Positions 10,691 through 20,322 of a stretch of DNA of 64,000 nt are shown here, piece after piece. The translations under genes and the position numbers were made by a program. Below the pieces are notes generated by a model. The model had not been told where the DNA came from, searched no databases, and saw only the letters and a program-made list of their open reading frames with translations. Source of the DNA: Prionace glauca (lineage: Eukaryota; Chordata; Chondrichthyes; Carcharhiniformes; Carcharhinidae); NCBI GenBank assembly GCA_037974335.1, contig CM075760.1, positions 23,421,538-23,485,537 of the forward strand. The letters run 5' to 3'. Numbering within the stretch: position 1 is the first letter of the stretch; each line of letters begins with the position of its first letter.

Positions 10691-11199
10691 AAGCTCATTG
10701 GTCAACTTCCGCTTTGTGACATCACAATGGAGTCCTGCCTGAGTCAACCAATCCGCAATGTTGTCTTTTTGCTCCAATGGGAGGCTGAGCGTTAGGAACG
10801 TCCACACGAGAATCAGCCAATAGGAATCAGTCTGCTCTGGCATGACGTCCTGGGGTTCCAGTGCGCAGGCCCGGGCGCGCGGATCCGGGAGCTCCGCCCC
10901 CACCCATTGCTCCCCGCCCCTCCTCGAACCAAGGTTTCCAGACAAGCGGCTGGCGGCTCCGGCCAGAGCGAGAAGCCGCTCGGTGATCTCCCCCTCCCCC
11001 CGGCCCATGACTGCGCATGTCCAAGGGTGTGGAGAAGCTGCGTATTTGCGGGGGCGTGCCCACCTTCTGAGCCATTGACCAATGGAAAGAGTCGGAGGTC
11101 CGGAAGGACTCTGGTCCTCCAGCCAATCAGAGTGTGGGCTTTGTGTGAATGAAGATTGATCTTAAGACGTACTCGAACTTCCTCCTGTCTCCCACATCT
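10690..11199. promoter_or_regulatory. Divergent CpG-rich promoter P2 and first exon of ZF-2
   Basis: The block contains CCAAT boxes (near 10818, 11076 and 11123), CRE-like half sites (TGACGTCC near 10842, TGACATCA near 10719), NRF1-like GCGCATG and GC boxes. The rightward non-coding first exon ends at 11199 in CACATCT followed by donor GTGAGTAAAA. This matches P1 (minus strand), P3 and P8, so the rightward gene is ZF-2. Confidence 0.7.
11093..11121. promoter_or_regulatory. Family promoter dyad in P2
   Basis: CGGAGGTCC and GGTCCTCCA with an 11-bp spacer; the left half differs from the consensus at two positions. TCCGGAAG spans the left half and spacer, and a CCAAT box follows directly. Confidence 0.55.
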
Positions 11200-11350
11200 G
11201 TGAGTAAAACACTTTCTTTTCTCCCTCTTTCCATTTATTTTCTCATTCTTGGAAAAACTGGAGATTTGCTGAAGGGAAAGGAAGTGAATCCAGGGAGGGT
11301 GCAGACTCTGGAAAGGTTGGCCCAGGTCTCTCTGTCTCTTAAAGACATTG

Positions 11351-11579
11351 TAAAAAGTCTGACAACACCAGGTTTTAGTCCAACCGATTTATTTGATAAT
11401 ATTCTCACAAGCTTTCGAGGGGGCTGCCTCTTCGTCAGGTGAATGGAGAGTTCACCTGACGAAGAGGCAGCCCCCTCGAAAGCTTGTGAGAATATTATCA
11501 AATAAATCGGTTGGACTAAAACCTGGTGTTGTCAGACTTTTTACTGTGTTTACGCCAGTCCAACGCCGGCATACCCGCA
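11351..11579. mobile_element. Palindromic Penelope-like copy with target-site duplication
   Basis: Arms of 94 bp (11350-11443 and 11451-11544) are perfect reverse complements around a 7-bp loop, followed by the element's terminal tail (CCAGTCCAACGCCGGCATAC). The unit is flanked by a 14-bp duplication, TCTTAAAGACATTG, at 11337-11350 and 11580-11593. The uninterrupted intron sequence is seen at 18.84 kb. The palindrome therefore inserted as one piece. Confidence 0.85.
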
Positions 11580-11934
11580 TCTTAAAGACATTGACATCCT
11601 TTGCTCTCTCAGCTTGTCACGTTGATTTGTCTGGCTAAAAGATCCCTTTCCTAATGTTCACAATTAAAGGGCTGGTTTCCCCAGGAGATGGCTGACATTT
11701 AAGGAGACAGTAAATTAATATCAGACAGAGTATATTTATAATTATATCTAGCTGTGTAATATAGTACTGTTGCTATGTGATATATTTCCAGTCACCTCTT
11801 GAAACAGAGAGTTGTTAGTCTTGGATTTATCCCACAGTGATCAGTGGAGGCTGAGGGCCATTGAATATATTCCAGGGTCAGTTGGACTGATTTTTGATTG
11901 ATAAAGGAGAATGTTATAGGGAACGGTCAGAAAA

Positions 11935-12190
11935 TGCAGATAAAGTTAAGGTGAGGAGAAATTTCCTCATTCAAGGATGTGGTGAAGTTTTGGAATTCTG
12001 CACCCCAGAGGACTGTGGAGTCTCAGCCATCACGAATTTTCAAGCTGGAGATTGATAAGTTTTGAGATATTGAAGACCTGGGGGATTGTATGGGAAATAA
12101 TGCTGAGGTAGATCAGCCAATTCTTAATGAATGGTTGAGGCAGTTCGATAGGCTGAATGGCCAACTGCAGCTCCTATTTCTTATGATTTC
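11935..12190 (+). mobile_element. CR1 3'-end fragment
   Basis: It reads like the end of a CR1 ORF2 and its tail (RRNFLIQGCGEVLEFCTPE-like, then CTGAATGGCCAACTGCAGCT and TCCTATTTCTTATG). It lies in the ZF-2 intron and replaces the left edge of the putative second exon. Confidence 0.6.
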
Positions 12191-12420
12191 TGCACCAAGG
12201 GAGGACGCAGTGAGCATAGATGTGTCAATCAGCATCTTCAGGAGAATTGGGAGGGTGAATATTAGATACAGCAGAGTAAGAATGGAGGGAGAGTGTGTGG
12301 GATGGAGATTTACAGCTTTTGCACAATGAGAGGAAAGAACATTCTGTAGGAACTAGAGTTGTCTATTCTGAATTTTTATCTTGTACTGACAATGATGACT
12401 TATGTAAATTTATTTTACAG

Positions 12421-12756
12421 GATATTGAAAAAGGAATCACAGGCTGGAATGTCAAATGTCATGTCTAGATCTGACAGAGTCATATTCCTTGGGATATGAT
12501 TATCATTGGCCTTTAAATCTAGAAGTATTGTCTGGTCTTTTGATTTGAAAAGTTTCAAACGTCAGTGGAAAAGCGCCAACATATTACACATTCAAGTGAG
12601 AGTGTTCCAGTGCACTGACTGAAAAGCTTTAACCAGTTGCACAGCCTGAATAAATATCACACCATTCACTGCGGGGAGACTTTACTCGTGTTCTGTGTGT
12701 GTGGAAGAGGCTTCCACTGATTGCCCACCCAAGAGAGAGGCAAGGACACCTGCAAC
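12421..12756 (+). other. 5' part of the ZF-2 terminal exon, with ghost finger
   Basis: The acceptor TTTATTTTACAG ends at 12420 and the exon starts GATATTGAAAAAGG, as in ZF-5, ZF-7 and ZF-8. An eroded finger (GTTCCAGTGCACTGACTG, then AGCTTTAACCAGTTGCACAG) lies at 12600-12690 upstream of the start codon. Confidence 0.55.
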
Positions 12757-13846
12757 ATGGAGAAACCATGGAAATGTGCAGACTGTGGGAAGAAATATAA
12801 AGTTCCATCTCGGCTGGAAATTCATCGACGGAGTCACACTGGGGAGAGGCCGTTCATCTGCTCTCAGTGTGGGGAGGGATTCACTTGGTTATCCACCCTG
12901 CAAAGACACCAGCGAGTTCACACTGGAGAGAAGCCATTCACCTGCTCTCAGTGTGGGAAGGGATTCACTCAGTCATCCGGTCTGCGGGCACACCAGCGAG
13001 TTCACACTGGGGAAAAGCCGTTCGCCTGCACCCTGTGTGGGGTTTCATTCAGTCATCCCACCTACAGAATCACAAAGCTACTCACACTAATGAGAGACCC
13101 TTTAAATGCTCTGACTGTGGGAGCTGCTTCAAAACCTCTGGTGAACTGGTGTTCCACAGCGCATTCACACTGAGGAGAGACCGTTCAGCTGCTCTCATTG
13201 CACCAAGAGGTTTAAAAGGTCATCCCACCTGCGGACACACCAGCGAGTTCACACCGGAGAGAGACCATTTACCTGCACCATATGTGGGAAGGGATTCACA
13301 CAGTTATCCAGCGTATGGGCACACCAGCAAGTTCACACTGGGGAGAGGCCATTTACCTGCTCTGTGTGTGGGAAGGGATTCACTCAGTCATCGAACCTGC
13401 TGAGGCACAAAATCACTCACACCCAGGAGAGACCCTTTAAATGCCCTGACTGTGGGAGCGGATTCAAACGTACTTCAGATCTGAGGGACCACGAGCGAAT
13501 TCACACTGGGGAGAAACCATTCGACTGCTCTGTGTGTGGGAAAGGATTCACTCAGTTATCCCACCTATTGAATCATAAAGTCACTCATAGCAACGAGAGA
13601 CCCTTTGAATGTTCTGACTGTGAGAGTAGCTTCAAAAGCTCTCAGGATCTGATGTCCCACCAGCGCATTCACACTGAGGAGAGACCGTTCAGTTGCTCTC
13701 ACTGCACAAAGAGGTTTAAATGGTCATCCGCACTGCAGAGACACCAGCGAGTTCACACTGGGGAGAGGTCCTTCACCTGCTCTGTGTGTGGAAAGCGATT
13801 CATTCAGTTATCCAGCTTGCTGAAACACGAGCAAGTTCACAAGTAA
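12757..13846 (+). pseudogene. ZF-2: C2H2 zinc-finger gene with two frameshifts
   Basis: The ATG at 12757 starts [15 protein letters not shown]. Three fingers are in frame. A 4-bp loss near 13041, inside the Cys-x2-Cys part of finger 4, moves the frame. A 1-bp loss near 13157, at the histidines of finger 5, moves it again. The last eight fingers are then readable to the TAA at 13844-13846. In total 13 finger units can be recognised. From the ATG the product would have three fingers and a nonsense tail, stopping at 13173. Several units have the unusual forms [10 protein letters not shown] and [11 protein letters not shown] with TNERP or TEERP linkers. ZF-8 shares these, which supports a paralogous pair. 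The locus is likely dead or encodes a three-finger fragment. The 3' flank to about 14005 resembles that of ZF-1. Confidence 0.8.
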
Positions 13847-14129
13847 TGACAGGGTTTGGATTCTGCTGTTATTGCTATTGTTAATTACATCCAGGACAGA
13901 ATCATGTTCATTCTGACAGTTGGTAAAGTGGGAGGATTGAAGGTTTTCTTTCTGTTGGACTGGCCAGTCTCACAACTTTCCTTCCAGTGGGCTGATGCTC
14001 TTTAAGCCTGGGAGAGCACATTTCTACTGAAATGAACCACAAAAGCTGGTGAAAGACAATTACTTTATCCTGGATAGAAAATAGTGCTTTTCACCTCTGC
14101 AGGTAAATCTAAAATAAATACAGAAAGAA

Positions 14130-14240
14130 TTGGAAAAGCACGGCAGGTTTGGCAACATTTGTGTAGAGAGAAATAGAGTTAATGTTTCACCCTACTTCAG
14201 AACTAAAGAGAGGGAGAAATGTGATGGGTTTGATGCTGAT
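14130..14240 (-). repeat. Diverged short interspersed repeat
   Basis: The words GGCAGGTTTGGCAACATTTG and GAGAGAAATAGAGTTAATGT resemble the antisense of the short repeat found at 10.3, 38.0 and 54.6 kb. The rest of 14240-14610 shows nothing I can name. Confidence 0.35.
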
Positions 14241-14609
14241 GAGAAAGGGGAGAGGGTCAGATAGAACAAAAGGGAAAGTCAGGGATTGGTTTGAGGGTGA
14301 GTGAGATGAAAAGTCAAAAATGTCCTGGAACAAAATAGTTGTTGGAAAGAAACAAAACAATTTTGTCACTAGATTACTTTAGTTGGATCTTCAATTACTT
14401 GCTCCACTTTCTGTCATTATCAGGAATAGAATTGTTTCATACTATCTCCTTATCTGATTCTATATAATCCCTTATTTACACAGTTTCAAATGTTGAGGCT
14501 AATCAGAGCTTGAAGGTCTCTCTCACCAGTGCATTTATCTTCACTGCACATTCTTTACATACACAGCAATTAAACTTTTACATTTTACAGCAAATAAAAA
14601 TCAGTCTTT

Positions 14610-14795
14610 CAGTATGCCTCACATCCTTTATAAAGGACCTGGATGAGTACTTGGCAAGTCATAACATTCAAGGCTATGGGCCAAGTGCTGGCAAGTGGGA
14701 CTAGGTGGGCAGGTCAGGACATTTCATGCATTGGTGCAGACTCAATGGGCCGAAGGGCCTCTTTGCACTGTAGTAATCTGTGATTCTGTGAACTA
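14610..14795 (+). mobile_element. CR1-like LINE 3' end
   Basis: The translation FIKDLDEYLASHNIQGYGPS is a LINE ORF2 C-terminus. It is followed by a 3' tail with CAATGGGCCGAAGGGCCTCT and an ATTCTGTG terminus. From 14800 to 15368 the sequence is A/T-rich with no gene. Confidence 0.6.
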
Positions 14796-15368
14796 ACTCA
14801 TTATTGATCTTTCAACAATAATTCAATTAAGACTCACCACTTATTCAGTCATCTATTACTGACTGGTAGCTAATTATCACAGGAATCGTTAATTAATATT
14901 TTTGGTTATACTGGGGAAATTCCTAGTAGGTTATAGATATTTCAAGTAACCAGGGATTTAAATTACTAACAAAATTCTAAAAAGTGAAATGACCTAAGAT
15001 TAGGTTTACAACAGGGGGACAGTCTATCAGACACGGATAAACACATTAAGATATTTAACTAAGTATAAGATTTGGTTAAATACTTCTGACTTAAACATAC
15101 ACTTTGGATCTTTAAAAATGTATTTTAGCTGTATGTTAAAGAAATCTGTACATTTTAGCCAAAGCAGGTTGCCTCAAAGCCCAATGAGCATATTGACAAG
15201 AGCATATTGAGATGAACCACAATCTTTAGGACAATGAAACTACAGAATGTGTAAGTTCTTATCAATAACAGTTACTAGCAGTAAGGTCTTCTTGGCCCCT
15301 TCTTCAATAGAGTAGTTCATATTGTGCAGGTAGAGCAGGCCTTCTCAGATTTGAGCCCTTACAATTTG

Positions 15369-15690
15369 AGGAGGTGGCACAGTGGTTAGCACTGCTGCCG
15401 CACAGGGCCAGGGATCTGGGTTCAATTCTGGCCTCAGGTCATTGTCTGTGTAGGGTTTGCACATTCTCCTCGTGTCTGCATGGGTTTCCACCAGGTGCTC
15501 CGGTTTCCCCCCAGTCCAAAGACTTGCAGGTTAGGTGGGTCGGCCAAGCTAAATTGCCCCTTAGTATCAAGGGGACAAGCTAGGTAAATGCATGGGGTTA
15601 CGGGAATAAGGGCCTGGGTGGGATTGTGGTCAGTGCAGACTTGATGGGCCGAATGGCCTCCTTCTGCACTGTAGGGATTCTATGATTCTA
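15369..15690 (+). mobile_element. Nearly complete type-A SINE
   Basis: Head GGTGGCACAGTGGTTAGCAC, B box GGTTCAATTCTGG, common body, then the type-A tail (GATGGGCCGAATGGCCTCCT) and terminal GGGATTCTATGATTCT. It is the cleanest full-length copy in the window. Confidence 0.85.
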
Positions 15691-15734
15691 ACAAAGGGAG
15701 GAAGGATCTGGATTTTACAGATCAGTGAAACCCC

Positions 15735-16065
15735 ATGAGGTCAAAGGGTAAATGCAATTGGCTGAAGTATATAACAGGTATTAATTGTGATTGATTTGTA
15801 TTGAAACTGACTGGTTCATAATTAATAAAAGGCAGGAAATGTAAACTTGGGAAAGGTATAATTGACCTGTCTGCTGTATGTAACCGCAGAGTGGTATTGG
15901 AATGCTCAGTGTCTTCTCTTGTAGTAAGTCTTTGGACTGCCCAATGCTCATTCTCCCATCAATCGTTGGTTAATATAGATATGTTTTTAACCGGAACACT
16001 GGCCTTTGTGAGTCTCTGTATTGGCTGAAGTTTTTGACAATACCTAGCCTCCAGAGAATCCTGCA
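15735..16065 (+). mobile_element. Possible solo LTR fossil, copy 1
   Basis: This stretch is similar over about 300 bp to 61775-62085. Both have a late segment resembling an LTR end (ACACTGGCCTTTGTGAGTCT, then CAATACCTAGCCTCCAG). No internal coding region is seen beside it. It is clearly degraded and the two copies are well diverged, so it is not recent. The LTR assignment is an inference. Confidence 0.35.
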
Positions 16066-16256
16066 ATAGTTAATACAAGAAACACTAGTTCAAAAATACA
16101 CTTTGTGAAAGACAATAGGTTTCTTTCTGACTAATCTTGATCAGGTTGAACAAAGAGCCTCATTCTTGAGCCAGACTTTGACAGAATATAACATCCTCTC
16201 GCTTATCAAAATGATTGAAGAATTTCATACCTTGGACAAGTTCTGCTTGCTCAGCA

Positions 16257-16712
16257 ATAAAGAATAAAGAATAAAGAACAACCCAGCATGGGAAACAGGC
16301 CCTTCGACCCAACGAGCCCGTGCCGCCGCATCACCCTACACCTATTCTACCCTGCATGTCTATGAATGGAACCTCTAACTTAGCCAGATTCAGGGGAGAA
16401 TAGAGTAAATTTGGTAAAACCAATCAGCCTAAGAGCACATCTTTGGGGTGTGGGAGGAAACTGGAGCACCCGGAGGAAACCCACGCAACCACAGGGAGAA
16501 TGTGCAAACTCCCACAGACACAGGCCCAAATTCATGTATCTGCACAGCTAGCAGTGCTAGTCACCGAGCTGTTGCGGCGCCCGTCCACCGGTCCAGGATC
16601 AAGCACGCACACCGACACGAAGTACTAGGCCACTCCTGGAACTTCCAAGAGCAGCCCACGCACGACCCACCGTGTGCATGCCCCTCGTTTGACACGAGGT
16701 GGACCTCTAGCT
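16257..16712 (-). mobile_element. CR1-alpha 3' UTR fragment
   Basis: The reverse complement matches 3910-4363 over its whole length: the TTGTTCTTTATTC terminus, GGGCCTGTTTCCCATGCTGG, the SINE-like middle, and CGTGTCAAACGAGGGGCAT near the left edge of the UTR. It is a 5'-truncated insertion holding only the UTR. Confidence 0.8.
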
Positions 16713-16964
16713 TTATTGCATAACAATCTCCTCATATGTTAGGGTTTAACATGGCTTCCTTGACCTTGTTATATTTAACTATTAATACAGATGAAAGTGA
16801 TCATTTTCATTTGTGAGTTTCCCACATCACAACAGTCACCACACTTCAAAAGAACTTGGCTGTGAAACACTTTCCAGGATCTTGTGGTCATGAAAGGGAC
16901 TGTCAGAATGTAATTTCCTATCACTCCACTTCCAAATCTCCTGTGAAAATCTAAACACGATATA

Positions 16965-17290
16965 TTGTTAAATTGTTTGTTTTAAAATAGAATATGTGTT
17001 GTTGTGATTTGGAATTCACTGTCTGAAAATGGTGCAGGAAGAAAATTAAACTGGATCTTTCAAAACGGAACTGGACAGATTTGAAATGAAATATGGGATT
17101 AATGGAAGAGCTTCTTCAAAGGAATATCATGGGTACAATCGGTGGAATGGCTTCCTTCTCTGCTCTGAGACTCATTTGCATTTGAAGAAAGTGGCAAATA
17201 CCTGGAACCCACTTCCTATGAGGGAGAGAGCAGAGATGATGGAATGTTTCCAAAATAAAATTGCTTGAGCAATTGAGAGAAATAAATCAA
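16965..17290 (+). mobile_element. Ancient CR1-like 3' fragment
   Basis: Words such as GAATTCACTGTCTGAAAATG and GGATTAATGGAAGAGCTTCT resemble the end of a LINE ORF2 followed by a tail. Similar eroded sequence occurs at 22630-22850 and 48030-48370. Region 17290-17700 has nothing recognisable. Confidence 0.4.
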
Positions 17291-17702
17291 CAGGGATAGA
17301 ACAGGGAAATGGTTTGATTCACAGGGAGCCAGCGTGAACTTCCTGGACCAAAAAGCCCCATTCCCAATCCTAATTCCTGACTTCAAGAGTGTGTCACTTG
17401 ATGGGTATCCATAAAGCAAATGAAGACAGCAACAAAGGCTGATGGTGAACAGAGCTAACTCTGTATCAAGCTGAGGACTGTGGGAGCAGCAGGGTGAAGG
17501 GGTTCTGCAGTGAAGAATGGACACAGGAGCTGATTGAATGATACATGTGACAATAATAAATTAAATCAAGTTCACAAGACGTCGCCATACTCTTTTGGCA
17601 GAAATTTGAGGGAGCTGAAGGATATCAATGTCTTTGAAAGAGAAAGAAAAAGATACCTGGGCCCAGTCCTGCCCCTAATTCCAATGTTCATTTGTAATCT
17701 TG

Positions 17703-18236
17703 ACATGGAGATGTCGGCATTGGACTGGGATAAACACAGTAAGAAGTCTCATGACACCAGGTTAAAGTCCAACAGGTTTATTTAGTAGCAAAATCCACTA
17801 GCTTTTGGAGCGCTGCGCATTCATCAGTTGAGTGGCAGTTCTGTTCACAAACAGGGCTCATAAAGACACAAACTCAATTTACAGAATAATGATTGGAATG
17901 CGAATCTTTATAAGTAGTGAAGTCTTAAAAGTACAGACAATGTGAATGGAGACAGCGTTAAGGACAGGTTAAAGAGATGTGTATTGTCTCCAGACAGGCC
18001 AGTTAGTGAGATTTTGCAAGCTCAGGCAAGTCGTTATTGGGGGGTTACAGAAAGTGTGACATGAACCCAAGATCCCAGTTGAGGCTGTCCTCGTGTGTGG
18101 AACTTGGCTATCAGTCTCTGCTCAGCGACTCTGTGCTGTTGTGTGTCGTGAAGGCTGCCTTGGAGAATGCTTACCCGAAGATCAGAGGCCGGATGCCCGT
18201 GACCGGTCAATGCCCTTGTTGGAGACAAGAACAAAT
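17703..18236 (-). mobile_element. Penelope-like element, longest copy, with GIY-YIG-like C-terminus
   Basis: On the minus strand residues TGHGHPASDLRVSILQG, then R..AEQRLIAKFHT, are read at about 18110-18215. This pattern (H..GH...D..V.IL, R...E..LI.K..T) is like the end of the GIY-YIG endonuclease domain of Penelope-like retroelements. The rest is 3' untranslated sequence ending at 17703 with the tail shared by all copies (CCAGTCCAATGCCGACATCT). The copy is 5'-truncated and joins promoter P3 directly. The family assignment is from motif style only. Confidence 0.6.
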
Positions 18237-18717
18237 TTGAGTATGTCTGAAGCTCAATCTGCATTGTCATAAAGCCCCGCGCTCTGATTGGCTGGAGGTC
18301 TAGGCGACTTCCGGTCCTCCAGAGCTGCCGATTAGCCGGAGCCATCAAGCTTCGGCTCGACCACTTGGAGGGGCCGGGGACTTGGGCCCAGAGATGTCAC
18401 TGCATAGGAGAATAATCCTGATTGGCTGAATCAGGCTGGCTCCCATTATGACGTCACGATGGCTCGAGGGGTCATTTCCGTCCCTTATTGTGATTGGATC
18501 CGGATTGACCAATGGAAAGAGTTGGCGTACCGGAAGTAGAATTACCATGCAACCAATCACAACACGGCGTTTGTGCCTAGGGCTGCACTAAACTTTCCCC
18601 ATTGTCTGAATGCGGAGCTGGTGAAGATGCTCATTCCTGCCCAGCAAAGCTGCTGCTCTCTCTCTGAATCACCATTCAGATTCACACAGATAAAACTTCT
18701 ACTTATCTTCAACATCT
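18237..18717. promoter_or_regulatory. CpG-rich promoter P3 and first exon of ZF-3
   Basis: CCAAT boxes (near 18288, 18426, 18508 and 18556), a full CRE (TGACGTCA near 18451) and the family dyad are present. A non-coding first exon ends in AACATCT at 18717 with donor GTGAGTAAAA. Position and direction make it the promoter of ZF-3. A Penelope-like copy abuts its upstream edge. Confidence 0.65.
18293..18321. promoter_or_regulatory. Family promoter dyad in P3
   Basis: TGGAGGTCT and GGTCCTCCA with an 11-bp spacer; reverse strand centre ACCGGAAG. Adjacent to GATTGGC (inverted CCAAT box). Confidence 0.55.
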
Positions 18718-18877
18718 GTGAGTAAAACACTTTCCTTTCTCCCCTTTACATTTCTTTTCTCATTCTGGAGGAAATTGAGGACTTGCAGCAACTGAAGGGA
18801 AAGAAAGAATCCAAGGTGGGCTACTCAGGTCTGTCTCTATTAAAGACATCCTTTGCTCCCTCAGCTTGACATTTGTT

Positions 18878-18955
18878 TAAAAGTGAACTACTGCGGATGC
18901 TGGAATCTGAAACAAAAACAAAATGCTGGAAAATCTCAGCAGATTTGACATAGTG
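18878..18955 (-). repeat. Short interspersed repeat, antisense
   Basis: GAACTACTGCGGATGCTGGA and AAAATGCTGGAAAATCTCAG match the reverse complement of the short repeat with target-site duplications at 10.3 and 54.6 kb. Confidence 0.5.
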
Positions 18956-18959
18956 CAAT

Positions 18960-19342
18960 CCATCAAGCAGTCTCCTATCCATTGACTCTGTCTACATTTC
19001 CCACTGCTTGGCAAAGTAGCCAGCATAATTAAGGACCCCCATGCACCTCGGGCATTCTGTCTTCCACCTTCTTCCATCAAGAAAAAGATACAAAAGTCTG
19101 AGGACGTGTACCAACTGACTCAAGAACAGCTTCTTCCCTGCTGCCATCAGACTTTTGAATAGACCTACAGCGCATGAAGTTGACCTTTCTCTGCACCCTA
19201 ACTATGATTATAACACTACATTCTGCACCCTCTGTTTTTCTATGTTCTATAAATGGTATGTTTTCTTTCTGTAGCACAAGAAACAATACTTTTCACTGTG
19301 TCCCAATACACATAACAGTAATAAATCAAATCAAAATCTGTC
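18960..19342 (+). mobile_element. 3' end of a second LINE-like family
   Basis: This is similar to 60645-61005 in opposite orientation: AAGTCTGAGGACGTGTACCA, CCCTGCTGCCATCAGACTTT, then GAAACAATACTTTTCACTGT and an A-rich end AATAAATCAAATCAAA. The clade is not assigned. Confidence 0.5.
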
Positions 19343-19370
19343 ATCCTGACTGGAAATATTGGCTCTATTC

Positions 19371-19678
19371 ATAGAATCCCTACAGTACAGAAGGAGGCCC
19401 TTCAGCCCATTAAGTCTGTTTTGACCACAATCTGACCAAAGCCTTATCCCCGTAACTCTACAGGTTTACCCTGCTAGTCCCCCTGATACTAGTGTCAATT
19501 TAGCATAGCCAATCAACCTAACCTGCACGTCTTTGGACTGTGGCAGGAAATCAGAGCACCCAGAGAAAACTCACACAGACACAGGGAGAATGTGCAAACT
19601 GCACACACAGTGACCCAAGGCTGGAATTGAACCTGGGACCTGGAGCTGTGAGGCAGCAGTGCTAACCACTGTGCCACC
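19371..19678 (-). mobile_element. Type-A SINE
   Basis: Minus-strand copy: tail GGGCTGAAGGGCCTCCTTCT at the left, body, then head GTGGCACAGTGGTTAGCACT at the right. Confidence 0.8.
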
Positions 19679-19697
19679 CTAAAACTCAAATCAATTC

Positions 19698-19779
19698 TGG
19701 CAGTTATGGAATTTGAACCCAGGCCCCTGCTGTGACTGCAGTCTTAATCCAGCATCTTAGACCACTCCGCCATGGTACC
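19698..19779 (-). tRNA. tRNA-Leu(AAG)-like sequence, probably a pseudogene
   Basis: The 82-nt minus-strand sequence starts GGTACCATGGCGGAGTGGTC, has TCTAAGATGCTGGATTAAG with an AAG anticodon position, a long variable arm and a B box GGTTCAAATTCC, and ends CTGCCA. It is laid out like vertebrate tRNA-Leu(AAG), with several stem mismatches (for example GGTACCA against TAACTGCC). It sits between two SINEs, so a retro-copy is more likely than a functional gene. Confidence 0.5.
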
Positions 19780-19805
19780 ATTTCTCTCCCCACAAATGCT
19801 AAAAG

Positions 19806-20097
19806 TAAAAAAAGTTTTATTTATTAGTCACAAATAGGCTTACCTTCACACTGTAATGAAGTAACTGAAAATTCTCCAGTCGCCACACTCCAGCGCCTGT
19901 TTGGTACACTGAGGGAGAATTTAGCATAGCCAATGCACCTAACTTGCACATCTTTGGACTGTGGGAGGAAACCGGAGCACTCAGGGAAACCTATGCAGAC
20001 ATGGGAAAAACATGCAAATTCCACAGTGATCCAAGTCAGGAATTGAACCTGGGTCCCAAGTGCTGCGAGGCAACAGTGCTAACCACTGTGCCACCTT
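19806..20097 (-). mobile_element. Type-B SINE
   Basis: Minus-strand copy with the type-B tail at the left (forward TTTATTTATTAGTCACAAAT) and the tRNA-like head at the right (GTGGCACAGTGGTTAGCACT). Confidence 0.75.
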
Positions 20098-20104
20098 GTC
20101 TCCC

Positions 20105-20297
20105 CAGATGCTGTCAGACTTGCTGAGATTTTTCAGTACTTTTTGTTTTTGTGACACATTTGTCTGCCTAAAAATATGGTCTCTTTCCTCTCTGATGAAT
20201 CTAATCTAGATTCAAAACATTGACTCTATTCTCCCTCACAGATGCTGTCAGACTTACTGAGATTTTCTGTTTTTGTTTCAAATTCCAGCATCCAGGT
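20105..20297 (+). repeat. Two short interspersed repeats, the second supplying a splice acceptor
   Basis: GATGCTGTCAGACTTGCTGA at 20107 and GATGCTGTCAGACTTACTGA at 20241 are two copies of the short repeat. The second ends with a pyrimidine-rich stretch and ATTCCAG at 20282-20288, directly before sequence homologous to the terminal exons of the other ZF genes. The usual family acceptor (TTTTACAG then GATATT) is not found between the P3 donor and the array. Confidence 0.5.
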
Positions 20298-20322
20298 TCA
20301 TTTGATTCATGTGAACCTAAGC

